A DNA stretch of 64,000 bases from Proteobacteria bacterium SG_bin6 (GTDB taxonomy: Bacteria; Pseudomonadota; Alphaproteobacteria; Sphingomonadales; Sphingomonadaceae): the NCBI GenBank assembly GCA_002083435.1, contig LWDJ01000004.1, positions 1 to 64,000 of the forward strand. Direction: 5' to 3'. Shown here one piece after another: positions 23,486 to 31,402 of this stretch. How positions within the stretch are numbered: position 1 is the first letter of the stretch; the number at the start of each line of letters is the position of its first letter. The notes beneath the pieces are model-generated. The model saw nothing but the letters and a program-made list of their open reading frames with translations. It did no database searches and was not told the origin of the DNA. The position numbers were made by a program, and so were the translations under genes.

Positions 23486-24387
23486 CAGCTACGGTCCATT
23501 GGCGCTTGAAAATGAACGATGCGGTGCGTTCGAAGCAGCGCCTTGATCTCTCCAGGTAACTTTGTTTCTGTGACTAGGATCGCAGAAACGAAGTTACCCT
23601 GCCGAATGTCCATTGCATCAAGAACCGCTCTATATTTGATACATTGATAAACACCTCTACGAAGATCGATCAAATTGGAGTCTCTTGATTTCACTTCAAT
23701 TGCTACAATCTGGTCCTTGACGCGATAAACAGCGTCAACTCGGTCTCCAGAGTCTAATACAACTTCAGTTTCGGTGGATGCCTCAGCGTATTTCTGGTTG
23801 ATATGGCCAGGATTCGCCGTCACCCAAAGACGTAACGCTTTATGATTGACGCCTTCACCGCGACCACTGAAGTCCATGCCATCGTCTTCGCTACCACTCT
23901 TACGTTTTATTCTTTCTTGCCGAACTTGTTCGGCGGAAAGTGATTCACCGTAAGCTGATTTATAAAGGGATTGCCAATAATTCTCTGATGCAGCGTAAAC
24001 TTCTCCTGCCGCCTTATCGAATGTTCGACGCCAAAGGTCAGGATAGACATTCTTTGCATCTTCATGACGCAAACGAGGCTCCTGATAACGGTCGGCCAGA
24101 AAACTCCCAGCGCCATCGCTTGGTAGTTCTGTTGCTTGCTCGACTAACAACACATTGAGAAGTGGCACATCCGGGTCGATTTGAATCAGTTTGTCGATCA
24201 TAGCTCCCGCCGTCCAACCAGTTCGACCCGCACGAGCGATGCGTTCGAAGCCGACTTCACGTTCGAGACGTGCTTTGGCTTCGCCATAGGTAAGGAACGA
24301 ATTGTCCAAGGCTGTAGCCACAAGCCACCGCATCATGGCTTTGGTCGCAGCGTCAGATGCCAAGTTCTCGTTCGTTTGCCTCATCAT
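23485..24387 (-). CDS. PD-(D/E)XK-type nuclease-like protein between Res and Mod
   Basis: A 300-residue protein. The C-terminal half has a restriction-fold core: VDAVYRVKDQIVAIEVKSRD (about residues 217-236), with the Asp and the Glu-x-Lys pair, followed by the helix RRGVYQCIKYRAVLDA as in Mrr-like and archaeal Holliday-resolvase-like nucleases. The N-terminal half (LTYGEAKARLEREVGFERI) looks like a helical partner domain. The start overlaps the Res stop (ATGA), and the stop overlaps the Mod start by one base (TGATG), so it is locked into the operon. GC is only about 45-50%. Classical type III systems have no such third gene. A role in cleavage or in marking invaders is inferred. Confidence 0.75.
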   Translation of the reverse strand: MMRQTNENLASDAATKAMMRWLVATALDNSFLTYGEAKARLEREVGFERIARAGRTGWTAGAMIDKLIQIDPDVPLLNVLLVEQATELPSDGAGSFLADRYQEPRLRHEDAKNVYPDLWRRTFDKAAGEVYAASENYWQSLYKSAYGESLSAEQVRQERIKRKSGSEDDGMDFSGRGEGVNHKALRLWVTANPGHINQKYAEASTETEVVLDSGDRVDAVYRVKDQIVAIEVKSRDSNLIDLRRGVYQCIKYRAVLDAMDIRQGNFVSAILVTETKLPGEIKALLRTHRIVHFQAPMDRS

Positions 24388-27383
24388 TTTTCCTCCTTAC
24401 CCACCTCATCCAACCACGCTTCCACCTTCGCCGCGAATTCGCTCGCGATCGTCCACACATCGTTGAATTCGGCGAAGCCCCAGCGGCCGAGCGTACCGAG
24501 ATTGTTCACCCCCGGCACCCATAGGCTGCGCATCGTCTCGGCCTTGTCCTTGTCGTCCTCGTCGCGCGCGCCCTTGATTTCGACGACCAGGTTGAGCGGA
24601 TCGTCGCGCCCATCGTCGATCCGCAGGATGAAATCGGGGCGATAGCGCCGCGCCTCGCCGCCCGCGCTATAGGGCACTTCGAAGCCGAGATTATGGTTCT
24701 TCACCCAGGCCAGCACGCGCGGGTGCCGATCGGCGACGCGGCAGAATTCGGCCTCCCAATCGCTGTCGATCACCGCGAAATTGACGTGGCAGCGCGCGCC
24801 CGTCTCGTACCGGTCGCGGCTGGTCATGAAGTTCACGTGCCGGGTCGAGCCCGCGCGATTATAGGGATCGAGCATCGCCAGCACCCGCCCCCCGCCCTCC
24901 TGCCCGCGCGTGACGGCGGCGCAGATGCGGTCGGCGACGCGGTCGGCGATGTTGTAATATAGGAGCTGCGCGGGTTGCGTGCCGCCGAGCAGCTTCAGAT
25001 GATCGGCCATCCAGCGGCGGACGATCGACTTCATCCGCATGATCCGGCCGCCATCGGGCCAGGCGCCCGCCTCGGTCATGCGGCGGCGCACGATCCATTC
25101 GGCGAGCTTGAATTGGATGGTCGACAGGCGCGTGTCGGCGAGATGATCGAGCGTGAGATCGGCCTGTTCGCCGATGATGCCGGCGTTCACCGTCTCGGTC
25201 GCGCCGACGAGATCGGGGGTGAGTTCGAGCGTCGAATCGGGGGTGAACGCCGCCTCCAGCCGCTCCGAGGGCGGCTCGACGCGATAGCCCTCGACGCGGG
25301 GGAAGCGGATTTCGGCCGCCTCGCGCGCGGGCGAGAGCGCTTGGACGAGAACCAGATTGTCGGGCCTTTTGGGCGGCGCGACGACCGGCTGCGCGGTGAA
25401 ATCGAACGGGATGCCCAGCACATCGGCATATTCCACCGCGAACCGGCCATCGGGCCCCAGCTGATAGCTTTGCCGCCGCAGCGCGCGGCCGATCACTTGC
25501 TCGCACAGCAATTGGGTGCCGAACGCGCGCACGCCGAGCACATGGGTGACGGTGTTGGCGTCCCACCCCTCGGTCAGCATCGAGACCGAGACGACGCAGC
25601 GTATCCCCTCGCCCAACTGCCCCTTGCGCCCCACGGTGTTCATCACCTCGCGCAGGATTTGGGCGTCGTCGATCTTGTCGGCGGCGGCGCGGTCGCCGGT
25701 GCGCTGGATCAGCTCGTCCTTGAACCGGGCGATCTCGGGGCCGGCGGCCTCGCGAAATTCGGGCGAGATCGCCTCGCCGCTTTCCAGCTGTTGGCTGTCG
25801 ATCAGCAGCGTGCGCATCCGCGGCAGCGCGACACCATCGGGATCGAAATTGCGGAACAGCGCGCATTTGCCGGCCTGGAGCGTGCGGTTGCCGGCCGCGT
25901 CCTCGATTTCATAGCCCGCGATATAGTCATGGACGAGCTTGGATGTCGCGGTGTTGTTGCACACGACGATGAACACCGGATCGACGCCGACCCCCGCCTC
26001 GCGCCACAGCGCGTGGGTCTTCTCATAATGGCCGTAAAGCGCGTCGATCGCCGACAGCAATTGATTGGGCAGTTTCTGCGGATCGAGCTTTTTGCCCGCG
26101 CCGCGCCCTTTTTTCGGCAGATGCTTGCCGACATGTTCCCATAAATTGCGGAACATCGGCGTGTCGCCGCCGGGCAGATTGTCCATCACCGGCACGCGCG
26201 GCAGCTTGACGATGCCGCATTCGATCGCGTCCATCAGGCTGAAGTCGCTCATCACCCAGCCGAAGAGCGAGCCTTCGCGATAGCCCGAGCCGCGCAGGAA
26301 AAAGGGCGTGGCCGACAGATCATAGACCATCGACACCCCCAGTTCGCGCTTCACCGCCTCCAGCCCGCTGATCCACAGCCGCGCGGCCTCGTTATTCTCC
26401 TTCGCTTCGGCGAGTGCTTCGCCCTTCAGCTCCTCGCCGGGCAAGGGCGGCCGCGCGCGATAGCAGTGATGCGCTTCGTCGTTCAGGATGACGATGTTCT
26501 TCAGGCCCATCAGTTCGCCCGCGACCCGCCGGATCATCGCGCCGTCGCTCTCGGGGCGCGGCGTCGTCTTCAACGCCGCCTGCTGCACCTTGTTGAGCGG
26601 CACTTCGTGCTTTTTCTTGAAGGCGTGATAATTGGTGATGACGATCTTCGCCCGGCCCAGGTCGCCGATCATGTCCTCGGGCACGATTTCGCGCGCGCGG
26701 TAATAGCTGTCGGGATCATTGGGCTGCAGAACGCGCAGCCGATCCTTGATGGTGATGCCCGGCGCGACGACCAGAAAACCCTTGGTGAAGCGCTTCGAAT
26801 TCGGATGGCGGACCGCGTTCAGCGTCTGCCAGGCGATCAGCATCGCCATCACCGTGGTCTTCCCCGCCCCCGTCGCGAGCTTGAGCGCGAGCCGCAGCAA
26901 CTCGGGATTGGCGGCCGCGTTCGCCGCCTCGAGATGCGCCCAGAAACGCCGCCCCTGGGCGCTGGCACGGGGTGCCACCTCGGCGAGCCAAATCACCGTC
27001 TCCACCGCCTCGATCTGGCAGAAAAAGGGGCGCTGGTTGGCGAAATCATGGGTGCGCCAATGGCGGAGCAGCCGCGCCGTAGTGGGGGTTACGTGCCACT
27101 GGCTCTCGGGCAGCCGCCGCCAGCTTTCGAGCGCCGAGCGGATGCCGTTGACGATTTCCGTCGGATTATATTCCTCGCCATCGGCATCGGCGAGCAGATC
27201 GGCGATCGCGGCGGCCTTGCCCTTGGTCTTTTTCGCCTTGGGGATGGGCGAAACCAGCGCGCTCGGCCGGCGACGCGCGACGATCGCGCTGGTCGGTTGC
27301 CCGGCATCGTCCAGGTCCCAATGGCGCGACGGCGCCACATAGGGCGAATTGAGAATGGGGGAGGCGAAGAAAGCGTCGGTCAT
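24384..27383 (-). CDS. Type III-like restriction enzyme Res subunit (helicase-nuclease)
   Basis: A 999-residue superfamily II translocase. It begins MTDAFFASPILNSPYVAPSR. Walker A is LATGAGKTTVMAMLIAWQ (about residue 173) and the DEAH box is LNDEAHHCY (about residue 304). Later landmarks are VYDLSATPFFLRGSG, SVSMLTEGWDANTVTHVLG and QVIGRALRR. Near the C-terminus YRPDFILRI and LVVEIKGARDEDD (about residues 914-940) form a PD-(D/E)XK nuclease, as in type III Res. It overlaps the next gene by four bases. It would cut DNA lacking the Mod mark after ATP-driven movement. The protein belongs to a branch often annotated as BPTD_3080-type restriction endonuclease. Confidence 0.9.
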   Translation of the reverse strand: MTDAFFASPILNSPYVAPSRHWDLDDAGQPTSAIVARRRPSALVSPIPKAKKTKGKAAAIADLLADADGEEYNPTEIVNGIRSALESWRRLPESQWHVTPTTARLLRHWRTHDFANQRPFFCQIEAVETVIWLAEVAPRASAQGRRFWAHLEAANAAANPELLRLALKLATGAGKTTVMAMLIAWQTLNAVRHPNSKRFTKGFLVVAPGITIKDRLRVLQPNDPDSYYRAREIVPEDMIGDLGRAKIVITNYHAFKKKHEVPLNKVQQAALKTTPRPESDGAMIRRVAGELMGLKNIVILNDEAHHCYRARPPLPGEELKGEALAEAKENNEAARLWISGLEAVKRELGVSMVYDLSATPFFLRGSGYREGSLFGWVMSDFSLMDAIECGIVKLPRVPVMDNLPGGDTPMFRNLWEHVGKHLPKKGRGAGKKLDPQKLPNQLLSAIDALYGHYEKTHALWREAGVGVDPVFIVVCNNTATSKLVHDYIAGYEIEDAAGNRTLQAGKCALFRNFDPDGVALPRMRTLLIDSQQLESGEAISPEFREAAGPEIARFKDELIQRTGDRAAADKIDDAQILREVMNTVGRKGQLGEGIRCVVSVSMLTEGWDANTVTHVLGVRAFGTQLLCEQVIGRALRRQSYQLGPDGRFAVEYADVLGIPFDFTAQPVVAPPKRPDNLVLVQALSPAREAAEIRFPRVEGYRVEPPSERLEAAFTPDSTLELTPDLVGATETVNAGIIGEQADLTLDHLADTRLSTIQFKLAEWIVRRRMTEAGAWPDGGRIMRMKSIVRRWMADHLKLLGGTQPAQLLYYNIADRVADRICAAVTRGQEGGGRVLAMLDPYNRAGSTRHVNFMTSRDRYETGARCHVNFAVIDSDWEAEFCRVADRHPRVLAWVKNHNLGFEVPYSAGGEARRYRPDFILRIDDGRDDPLNLVVEIKGARDEDDKDKAETMRSLWVPGVNNLGTLGRWGFAEFNDVWTIASEFAAKVEAWLDEVGKEEK

Positions 27384-27654
27384 TCAGCGTTGGCTCCCAC
27401 AAGCACGTGCATCTCGTCCACGATCCGCGCAAGGCCATCGGTACCAAGCCGCGGCAAGCTCTTTCGAACGACCTTGGCTTGAGAAGCACAATAGTAGAGC
27501 GCGCCGCCCCTACTGCTCAACCGTTCCGACAGCGCCGGCACTTGCGTCTGCAAGACGCCGACGATCGAGCGGGTATTGTGGGTCTTGCCAGCCAGAATGA
27601 CCAGCGGGTGACGTGACCCCCGTTTTTTCCTCCAGTTGGAGCTAGCCCTTCAGA
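27380..27654 (-). other. Open frame without a start codon, ahead of the Res gene
   Basis: An open frame of about 91 codons ends in a TGA that overlaps the Res start (ATGA), which is the coupling style used throughout this operon. It encodes PLVILAGKTHNTRSIVGVLQ, then LSSRGGALYYCASQAKVVRK and ends IVDEMHVLVGANAE. No ATG or well-placed GTG/TTG is present before the central region, and an in-frame stop lies just upstream. It may be the tail of a gene whose 5' part was lost, or it may start at an unusual codon. No family is recognised. Confidence 0.3.
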
Positions 27655-29087
27655 ATCTCCTGGGGAACGACGCGGACTCCCCTCGACAAAACCTCGTCAG
27701 AAGGGTTCGTCGAAATCAGCTGGCGAACCCTCGTGCCCGAGCCTCCCGGCACGGGCATCAGCATACCATGGAAGAATCCTTCCTTGATCAGGCGCGCCGC
27801 ATGGTCAGGACGATGCAGCACCACGAGAAGGAAAAACCACAGCAAGCGCTCCTCCTTCGACAAGGTGACTCCTTCTCTCGAACACCAATTGCTCAGCAGC
27901 ATGTTGCAGAGCATGGGATCCATCGCGACCATCGTGTCATTTGCCCACTCCAGCTCGATATCGGCACTCGCCAAATCCTTGAGCATGTCGACCTCGGGAA
28001 GCCTGTATCGAAGCGCCATCGCATCGTCATCGGAGCATGCCACCCGCTCAACGATGCGGTAGGGCAACGGCCCCAAATCAATCGATGACCAACGGGGAAG
28101 CGCTGGCGATTGCGAGTCCTCGGCGGGCTCCTCAACCGAGTCCGACGAGAGATCGGTCCCCCCATTCCGAGTCGTTTCCGCATCCTCCATGGGCTCGGAG
28201 GCTGAAAGCGAATCATCAGCCAACGCCGGAGCCGCCTCAAGCGAGTCGCCAGGGGCATCAACGGGCGACAAGATAGCCTCTTCCGAAGGCCGTACATTCT
28301 CAAAACCGGGCGTCTCTTCCGCCGGAACAGGGTACGACGACGCAGTCGACCCAGTCGAGGCGCCAAACTCCTCGTCCGCCAGATCAGCGTGATATGGAAC
28401 CGCGTCCACAAGCGCCTGAGCGTCTTGTACCGAAATTCCCTTTAATATGCTCACAACCTCCGCTACCTTTGATTTTCGAAGATTTTGAACCTCTGCGCGG
28501 GTCACCCCAGACGCCAAAAGGCGATTGGCAAAAATCGCCATATATCTAGGCGTTTCAGATAGTTCGTCAAAAAGGCGGCGCCTCGCCAAAAGGGATCTCG
28601 CCCTCAATCCCTCCCTCTGAACCAGCATTTGTACCAAATATGCCGTAAAGGCCGAAATCATCTGCTCATTCGCATAAAATTGCGCTTCCAGCCTATTTAA
28701 CAGATTCTCGGTACAAACCCCCTCCAACAGCTCTTCAGGCGGCCGATCCCTCGACCCGCCAAGCGCCTCGAGATCGGCATCCGAGTCGACAGCCTCAGAT
28801 ACCGCCAAACGAGCTTTCTCCAACGAAAATTTAATTTCCTCGGAAATACGGTACAAAATGTCCGCAGGCGAAAGCGAGTCTGGGCCAAGGGTTCGCCCTT
28901 CCATCTCCTCGAACATCAGCGCAAGCGATGTCGAAGGGTCAAAAGCCAAGGCAAACCTTTTTAAAATTCCTTTGTTTTTCGATGCCCTACCCCTTTTTCT
29001 CGGAGTTTTCTCCGACTTTTTCGAATTATGGTATAACTCCTCACGATCCATGTTTTCCATCCTGTACCGAAAATCACGAAAAATCAT
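27642..29087 (-). CDS. 481-aa protein of unknown function, repeat-laden 5' end
   Basis: No family is recognised. The N-terminal part is basic (SEKTPRKRGRASKNKG) and leads into RFALAFDPSTSLALMFEEME and ILYRISEEIKFSLEKARLAV. A helical block follows (residues about 125-215, FYANEQMISAFTAYLVQMLV). The acidic, Ser/Pro-rich linker (about 240-345) carries many Glu, Asp and Ala. A compact C-terminal domain (about 350-481, LPYRIVERVACSDDDAMALR ... LLWFFLLVVLHRPDHAARL) ends the protein. The basic head, acidic linker and folded tail suggest DNA binding plus an interaction domain. Degenerate copies of its 5' end lie just upstream, and TTGTACCGAAAATC-like motifs occur inside the coding sequence. It may be the element's replication or maintenance protein, or an operon-associated factor. 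Confidence 0.6.
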   Translation of the reverse strand: MIFRDFRYRMENMDREELYHNSKKSEKTPRKRGRASKNKGILKRFALAFDPSTSLALMFEEMEGRTLGPDSLSPADILYRISEEIKFSLEKARLAVSEAVDSDADLEALGGSRDRPPEELLEGVCTENLLNRLEAQFYANEQMISAFTAYLVQMLVQREGLRARSLLARRRLFDELSETPRYMAIFANRLLASGVTRAEVQNLRKSKVAEVVSILKGISVQDAQALVDAVPYHADLADEEFGASTGSTASSYPVPAEETPGFENVRPSEEAILSPVDAPGDSLEAAPALADDSLSASEPMEDAETTRNGGTDLSSDSVEEPAEDSQSPALPRWSSIDLGPLPYRIVERVACSDDDAMALRYRLPEVDMLKDLASADIELEWANDTMVAMDPMLCNMLLSNWCSREGVTLSKEERLLWFFLLVVLHRPDHAARLIKEGFFHGMLMPVPGGSGTRVRQLISTNPSDEVLSRGVRVVPQEILKG

Positions 29088-30018
29088 CAGCCGATCAAAC
29101 CAGCCGAATCACGATGTACCGAAATTCGATTAAATGCAAGCAAGGAGCGGCAATCAGGAATTTTCTATAATTTCCGTACAAAGCTTATAAAACGGGAAGA
29201 TGGAAAAAAACCTGAATTATGGTACAAGAGGTCCGCAGGCGAAAGCGAGTCCGGACCAGGGGTTCGCCCTTCCCGCTCTTCGAACGTCGGTGCGAGCGAT
29301 GTCGAAGGGTCGAAAGCCAGGGCAATCCGTTTTAAAGTTCGGTTGTTTTTCAGAGTCTTAGTTGGTCTACTCGCGCTTTTCGCCGATTTCTTTGATTTTC
29401 GGTACAGCCCCTCTCGATCCCAATTTCGATCTTGTACCGAAAATCAGAAAAATCGAATAGCCGATGTACCATAATTCGATTAAACGCGAGCAAGGCGCAT
29501 CGGAAGGCCGAAATCGGGAATTTAATAGATTTTCGGTACAAATCCCCTTCAACGGCACTTCAGGCCGCCGATAACTCGACCAGCTCGGCGATTTGAAATC
29601 GGCACCCGGTTCTGCGGCCTCAGATGCCTCCAAACAGGCTTTTTCGACCGTTTTCGGAAATTCCTCTGAAATACGGTACAACCTGTCGTCAGGCGAGATC
29701 GAGCCTGGACCAAAGGTTCGCCTCTCCCGCTCCTTAAGCATCAGCGCAAGCGGCGTCGAAGGGTCAAAATTCAGCGCGAACCTTCCATTAATTCCACATA
29801 TTTTTCAATCGTTTACGCCTTTTCATGGGCATTTTCGGCAAATTTTCTGAATTATCGTACAAGCTCTCGCGACCCGCATTTTCCTCTTGTACCGAAAATC
29901 GAAAAAAATCAAACAGCCCGTCAAACAGGCCAAATCACGATATACCGAAAGTCGATTAAATACCAGCTGAGCGCCTCGAAAGGCCAAAAATAGCTAATTT
30001 CTGGAATTTCGGTACAAC
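28703..30018. repeat. Tandem degenerate repeats carrying 16 TTGTACCGAAAATC-like motifs
   Basis: Three units related to the 5' end of the 481-aa gene lie in tandem. Unit 1 is 28703-29183 (within and just upstream of the gene), unit 2 is a shortened copy at 29214-29541, and unit 3 is 29528-30018. Corresponding landmarks are spaced about 466 and 476 bases in the two long units. Each carries the motif TTGTACCGAAAATC or variants on either strand (for example near 28711, 28851, 29030, 29064, 29116, 29176, 29221, 29401, 29433, 29466, 29534, 29674, 29856, 29888, 29942 and 30010). The partly symmetric core CGGTACaa suggests protein-binding sites of iteron type. The region is AT-rich compared with its surroundings. 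Confidence 0.75.
29214..29960 (-). pseudogene. Two decayed copies of the 5' end of the 481-aa gene
   Basis: Unit 3 encodes RFALNFDPSTPLALMLKERE, RRTFGPGSISPDDRLYRISE and GICTENLLN, parallel to the intact gene's RFALAFDPSTSLALMFEEME, LYRISEE and GVCTENLLN. Unit 2 encodes RIALAFDPSTSLAPTFEERE and SLSPADLLYHNS, then breaks off. Both lack the rest of the gene. An open frame of 124 codons (29367-29741) bridges units 3 and 2 but is a by-product of the fusion. They arose by tandem duplication with later deletion. Confidence 0.65.
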
Positions 30019-30064
30019 CTTTATGACGACTAAAGAGGAAAAGAGCCCGAAAGGCCTCGACCAC

Positions 30065-30096
30065 CCCTCATTTGGGGGTCGAAATTTTTTAGGCGC
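30065..30096. terminator. Possible terminator hairpin with T-run
   Basis: CCCCTCATTTGGGGG followed by TCGAAATTTTTT on the plus strand. It sits between the repeat block and the oriT-like palindrome. On the minus strand the T-run precedes the hairpin, so any termination would be for plus-strand transcripts coming from the repeats. Confidence 0.35.
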
Positions 30097-30102
30097 AATA
30101 CC

Positions 30103-30138
30103 GTTAATGTGGGCTAACGCCCACATTAACTGCGCCCC
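30103..30138 (+). other. oriT: Putative origin of transfer (MobQ/RSF1010-like)
   Basis: A perfect inverted repeat, GTTAATGTGGG (30103-30113) and CCCACATTAAC (30120-30130), with a six-base loop. It is followed directly by TGCGCCCC, giving TAACTGCGCCCC across the junction. RSF1010-family oriTs have a hairpin followed by TAAGTGCGCCCT at the nick site, differing here by few bases. It lies upstream of and in the same direction as the MobA/MobL relaxase gene, as expected. Confidence 0.7.
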
Positions 30139-30641
30139 GCCGCTTCGCTCCGGGGTTTGGCTCGCCCCGTTCCAGGGGCGATGAGCACGCGCAGCCGCCG
30201 ACGACGTCTGCGCGTGCTTTCGGCGCTGCAGCGCCTCGGAGCGGTCGGCCCAGCCTCCCTTGGTCTTGCCACGGCCTTCGGCCGGGCGCCTAGGGACAAT
30301 TGTCCTTCTCTCCAGAGACGACAGATCGCAGGGTCCGCTCAGGCCTGGAATAAACGTCGGCATTATATCGAGGCGCGGGTCCCCGCTTTCTGAGCACCCG
30401 CCAAAACGTCCACCGCGCCGCCGCCAACCATCGGGCGCGCGGCGGCCACTCCCATGCGGCTGAGCAGAAAGACACGATGCGGCGCAGCGCCGCGCCCGAG
30501 CGAAAATCGAATGAGGAAAGGGACAAGCGAGTGAGGGGGGAAGAGGGAAAAAGTGAAATTTGCCTCCGCCTCCTGGCTCCGCACGCCGCGCGTCGCGGCG
30601 TGTGCCGATTACGGGAGCAACCCATTCGAAAGGACCTTATT
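30139..30641. other. Leader between oriT and the relaxase gene
   Basis: About 500 bases without a supported gene. It contains the palindrome GGACAATTGTCC (30294-30305), a possible operator, and GC-rich inverted segments around 30140-30260 that may be further accessory sites of oriT. An ATG at 30477 is in frame with the relaxase but the added residues are Arg-rich and unlike coding sequence. Confidence 0.4.
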
Positions 30642-31319
30642 TTGTCGAAACTCAGTGTTCAAAAAGCGCGTCGAGATCGTGAACTCGGTATCCGCCGGCG
30701 GCCGCCCTTCAATGCGCGGCCAATCTCGGCCGCTGGGCGCGCCGATCGCTCGGCGAGCGGGCCCTATGCGACCCATTACACGGCCACCGCATCGTGGCTT
30801 TATATCAACCGGCTGGCGGGTGAGGACCGCTTTGGTCCCGTGCCGGAGGAGTATCTTTTAAAGAACGACCTCATCGCCGCCGGTATGTGTCACCCGCTAC
30901 AACGCATGCCGGCCGAGCTCAGGACAGGGAACCGCATCTGGCGTGAAGCCGACGAGGCGGCCGCGCTCGAAGGCCCGCATGCCATCTCGGCCACGCATAT
31001 CGTCGCCGATTTGCCGCCCAACGCCGAGGCCGAGCGGTGGCGCTGGCTCGTCGAGCGCTATTGTTACGACAACCTCGTCGAGCGCGGTATGGTGGTGAGC
31101 TGGTCGATCCATGCCAAACCAGATGCCGACGGCGGCTGGGTAACGCCGCCGCACGCGCATCTGCTGTGCACCGCGCGCTTTTGGCGGCCGAACGCGCGAC
31201 AACGCGACCGGCAAAAACGATGGCTCGCCAATGCCGACCAAATCCGCGTCGCTGAAGATGCGTGGCTCGAGCTGATCGGGCTCAAGCCCGGCACGCCTGC
31301 GCTGCTCCGCGCCGTCTGA
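30642..31319 (+). CDS. MobA/MobL-family relaxase (short)
   Basis: Taken from the TTG at 30642, seven bases after AAAGGA, giving SKLSVQKARRDRELG and a 225-residue product; an ATG at 30477 would add 55 Arg-rich residues. The relaxase region reads ISATHIVADLPPNAEAERW, YCYDNLVERGMVVSWSIHA and GGWVTPPHAHLLCTARFW. The HAH pair is the metal-binding histidine motif of MobQ relaxases, which nick oriT and stay linked to the DNA strand. The candidate catalytic tyrosines lie in SGPYATHYTATASWLYINR. It is shorter than plasmid MobA, lacking primase or helicase parts. Together with the oriT upstream it makes the island mobilizable by a helper conjugation system. Confidence 0.72.
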   Translation: MSKLSVQKARRDRELGIRRRPPFNARPISAAGRADRSASGPYATHYTATASWLYINRLAGEDRFGPVPEEYLLKNDLIAAGMCHPLQRMPAELRTGNRIWREADEAAALEGPHAISATHIVADLPPNAEAERWRWLVERYCYDNLVERGMVVSWSIHAKPDADGGWVTPPHAHLLCTARFWRPNARQRDRQKRWLANADQIRVAEDAWLELIGLKPGTPALLRAV

Positions 31320-31402
31320 CCTGCCCCACACACCAGAGCCATGTGCGTCCGCCGTTTTGAACGGCGGCGGCCGCGCTCGCTCGCCGTTGAGGAACCATTG
31401 CC

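Noticed and set aside
23907..24158. Short frames on both strands inside the PD-(D/E)XK gene
   Set aside because: They overlap the well-supported gene with nuclease motif and coupled start and stop.
12412..27383. DISARM, BREX or Druantia
   Set aside because: There is no DUF1998 (DrmB), phospholipase D (DrmC), PglZ, BrxC or DUF4338 protein. The methyltransferase and helicase are of the type III Mod/Res form.
29367..29741. Independent 124-codon gene on the minus strand
   Set aside because: It bridges two degenerate copies of the 5' end of the 481-aa gene, so it is a remnant and not a complete gene.
28703..30018. Possible CRISPR array in the repeat-rich region
   Set aside because: Motif copies are short, occur on both strands, are irregularly spaced and degenerate, and spacers are related to one another. 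No cas genes are near.
30477..30641. Relaxase start at the ATG 30477
   Set aside because: The added 55 residues are Arg-rich and non-conserved in character. TTG at 30642 has a better ribosome-binding site. Both starts are in the same frame, so this is not certain.
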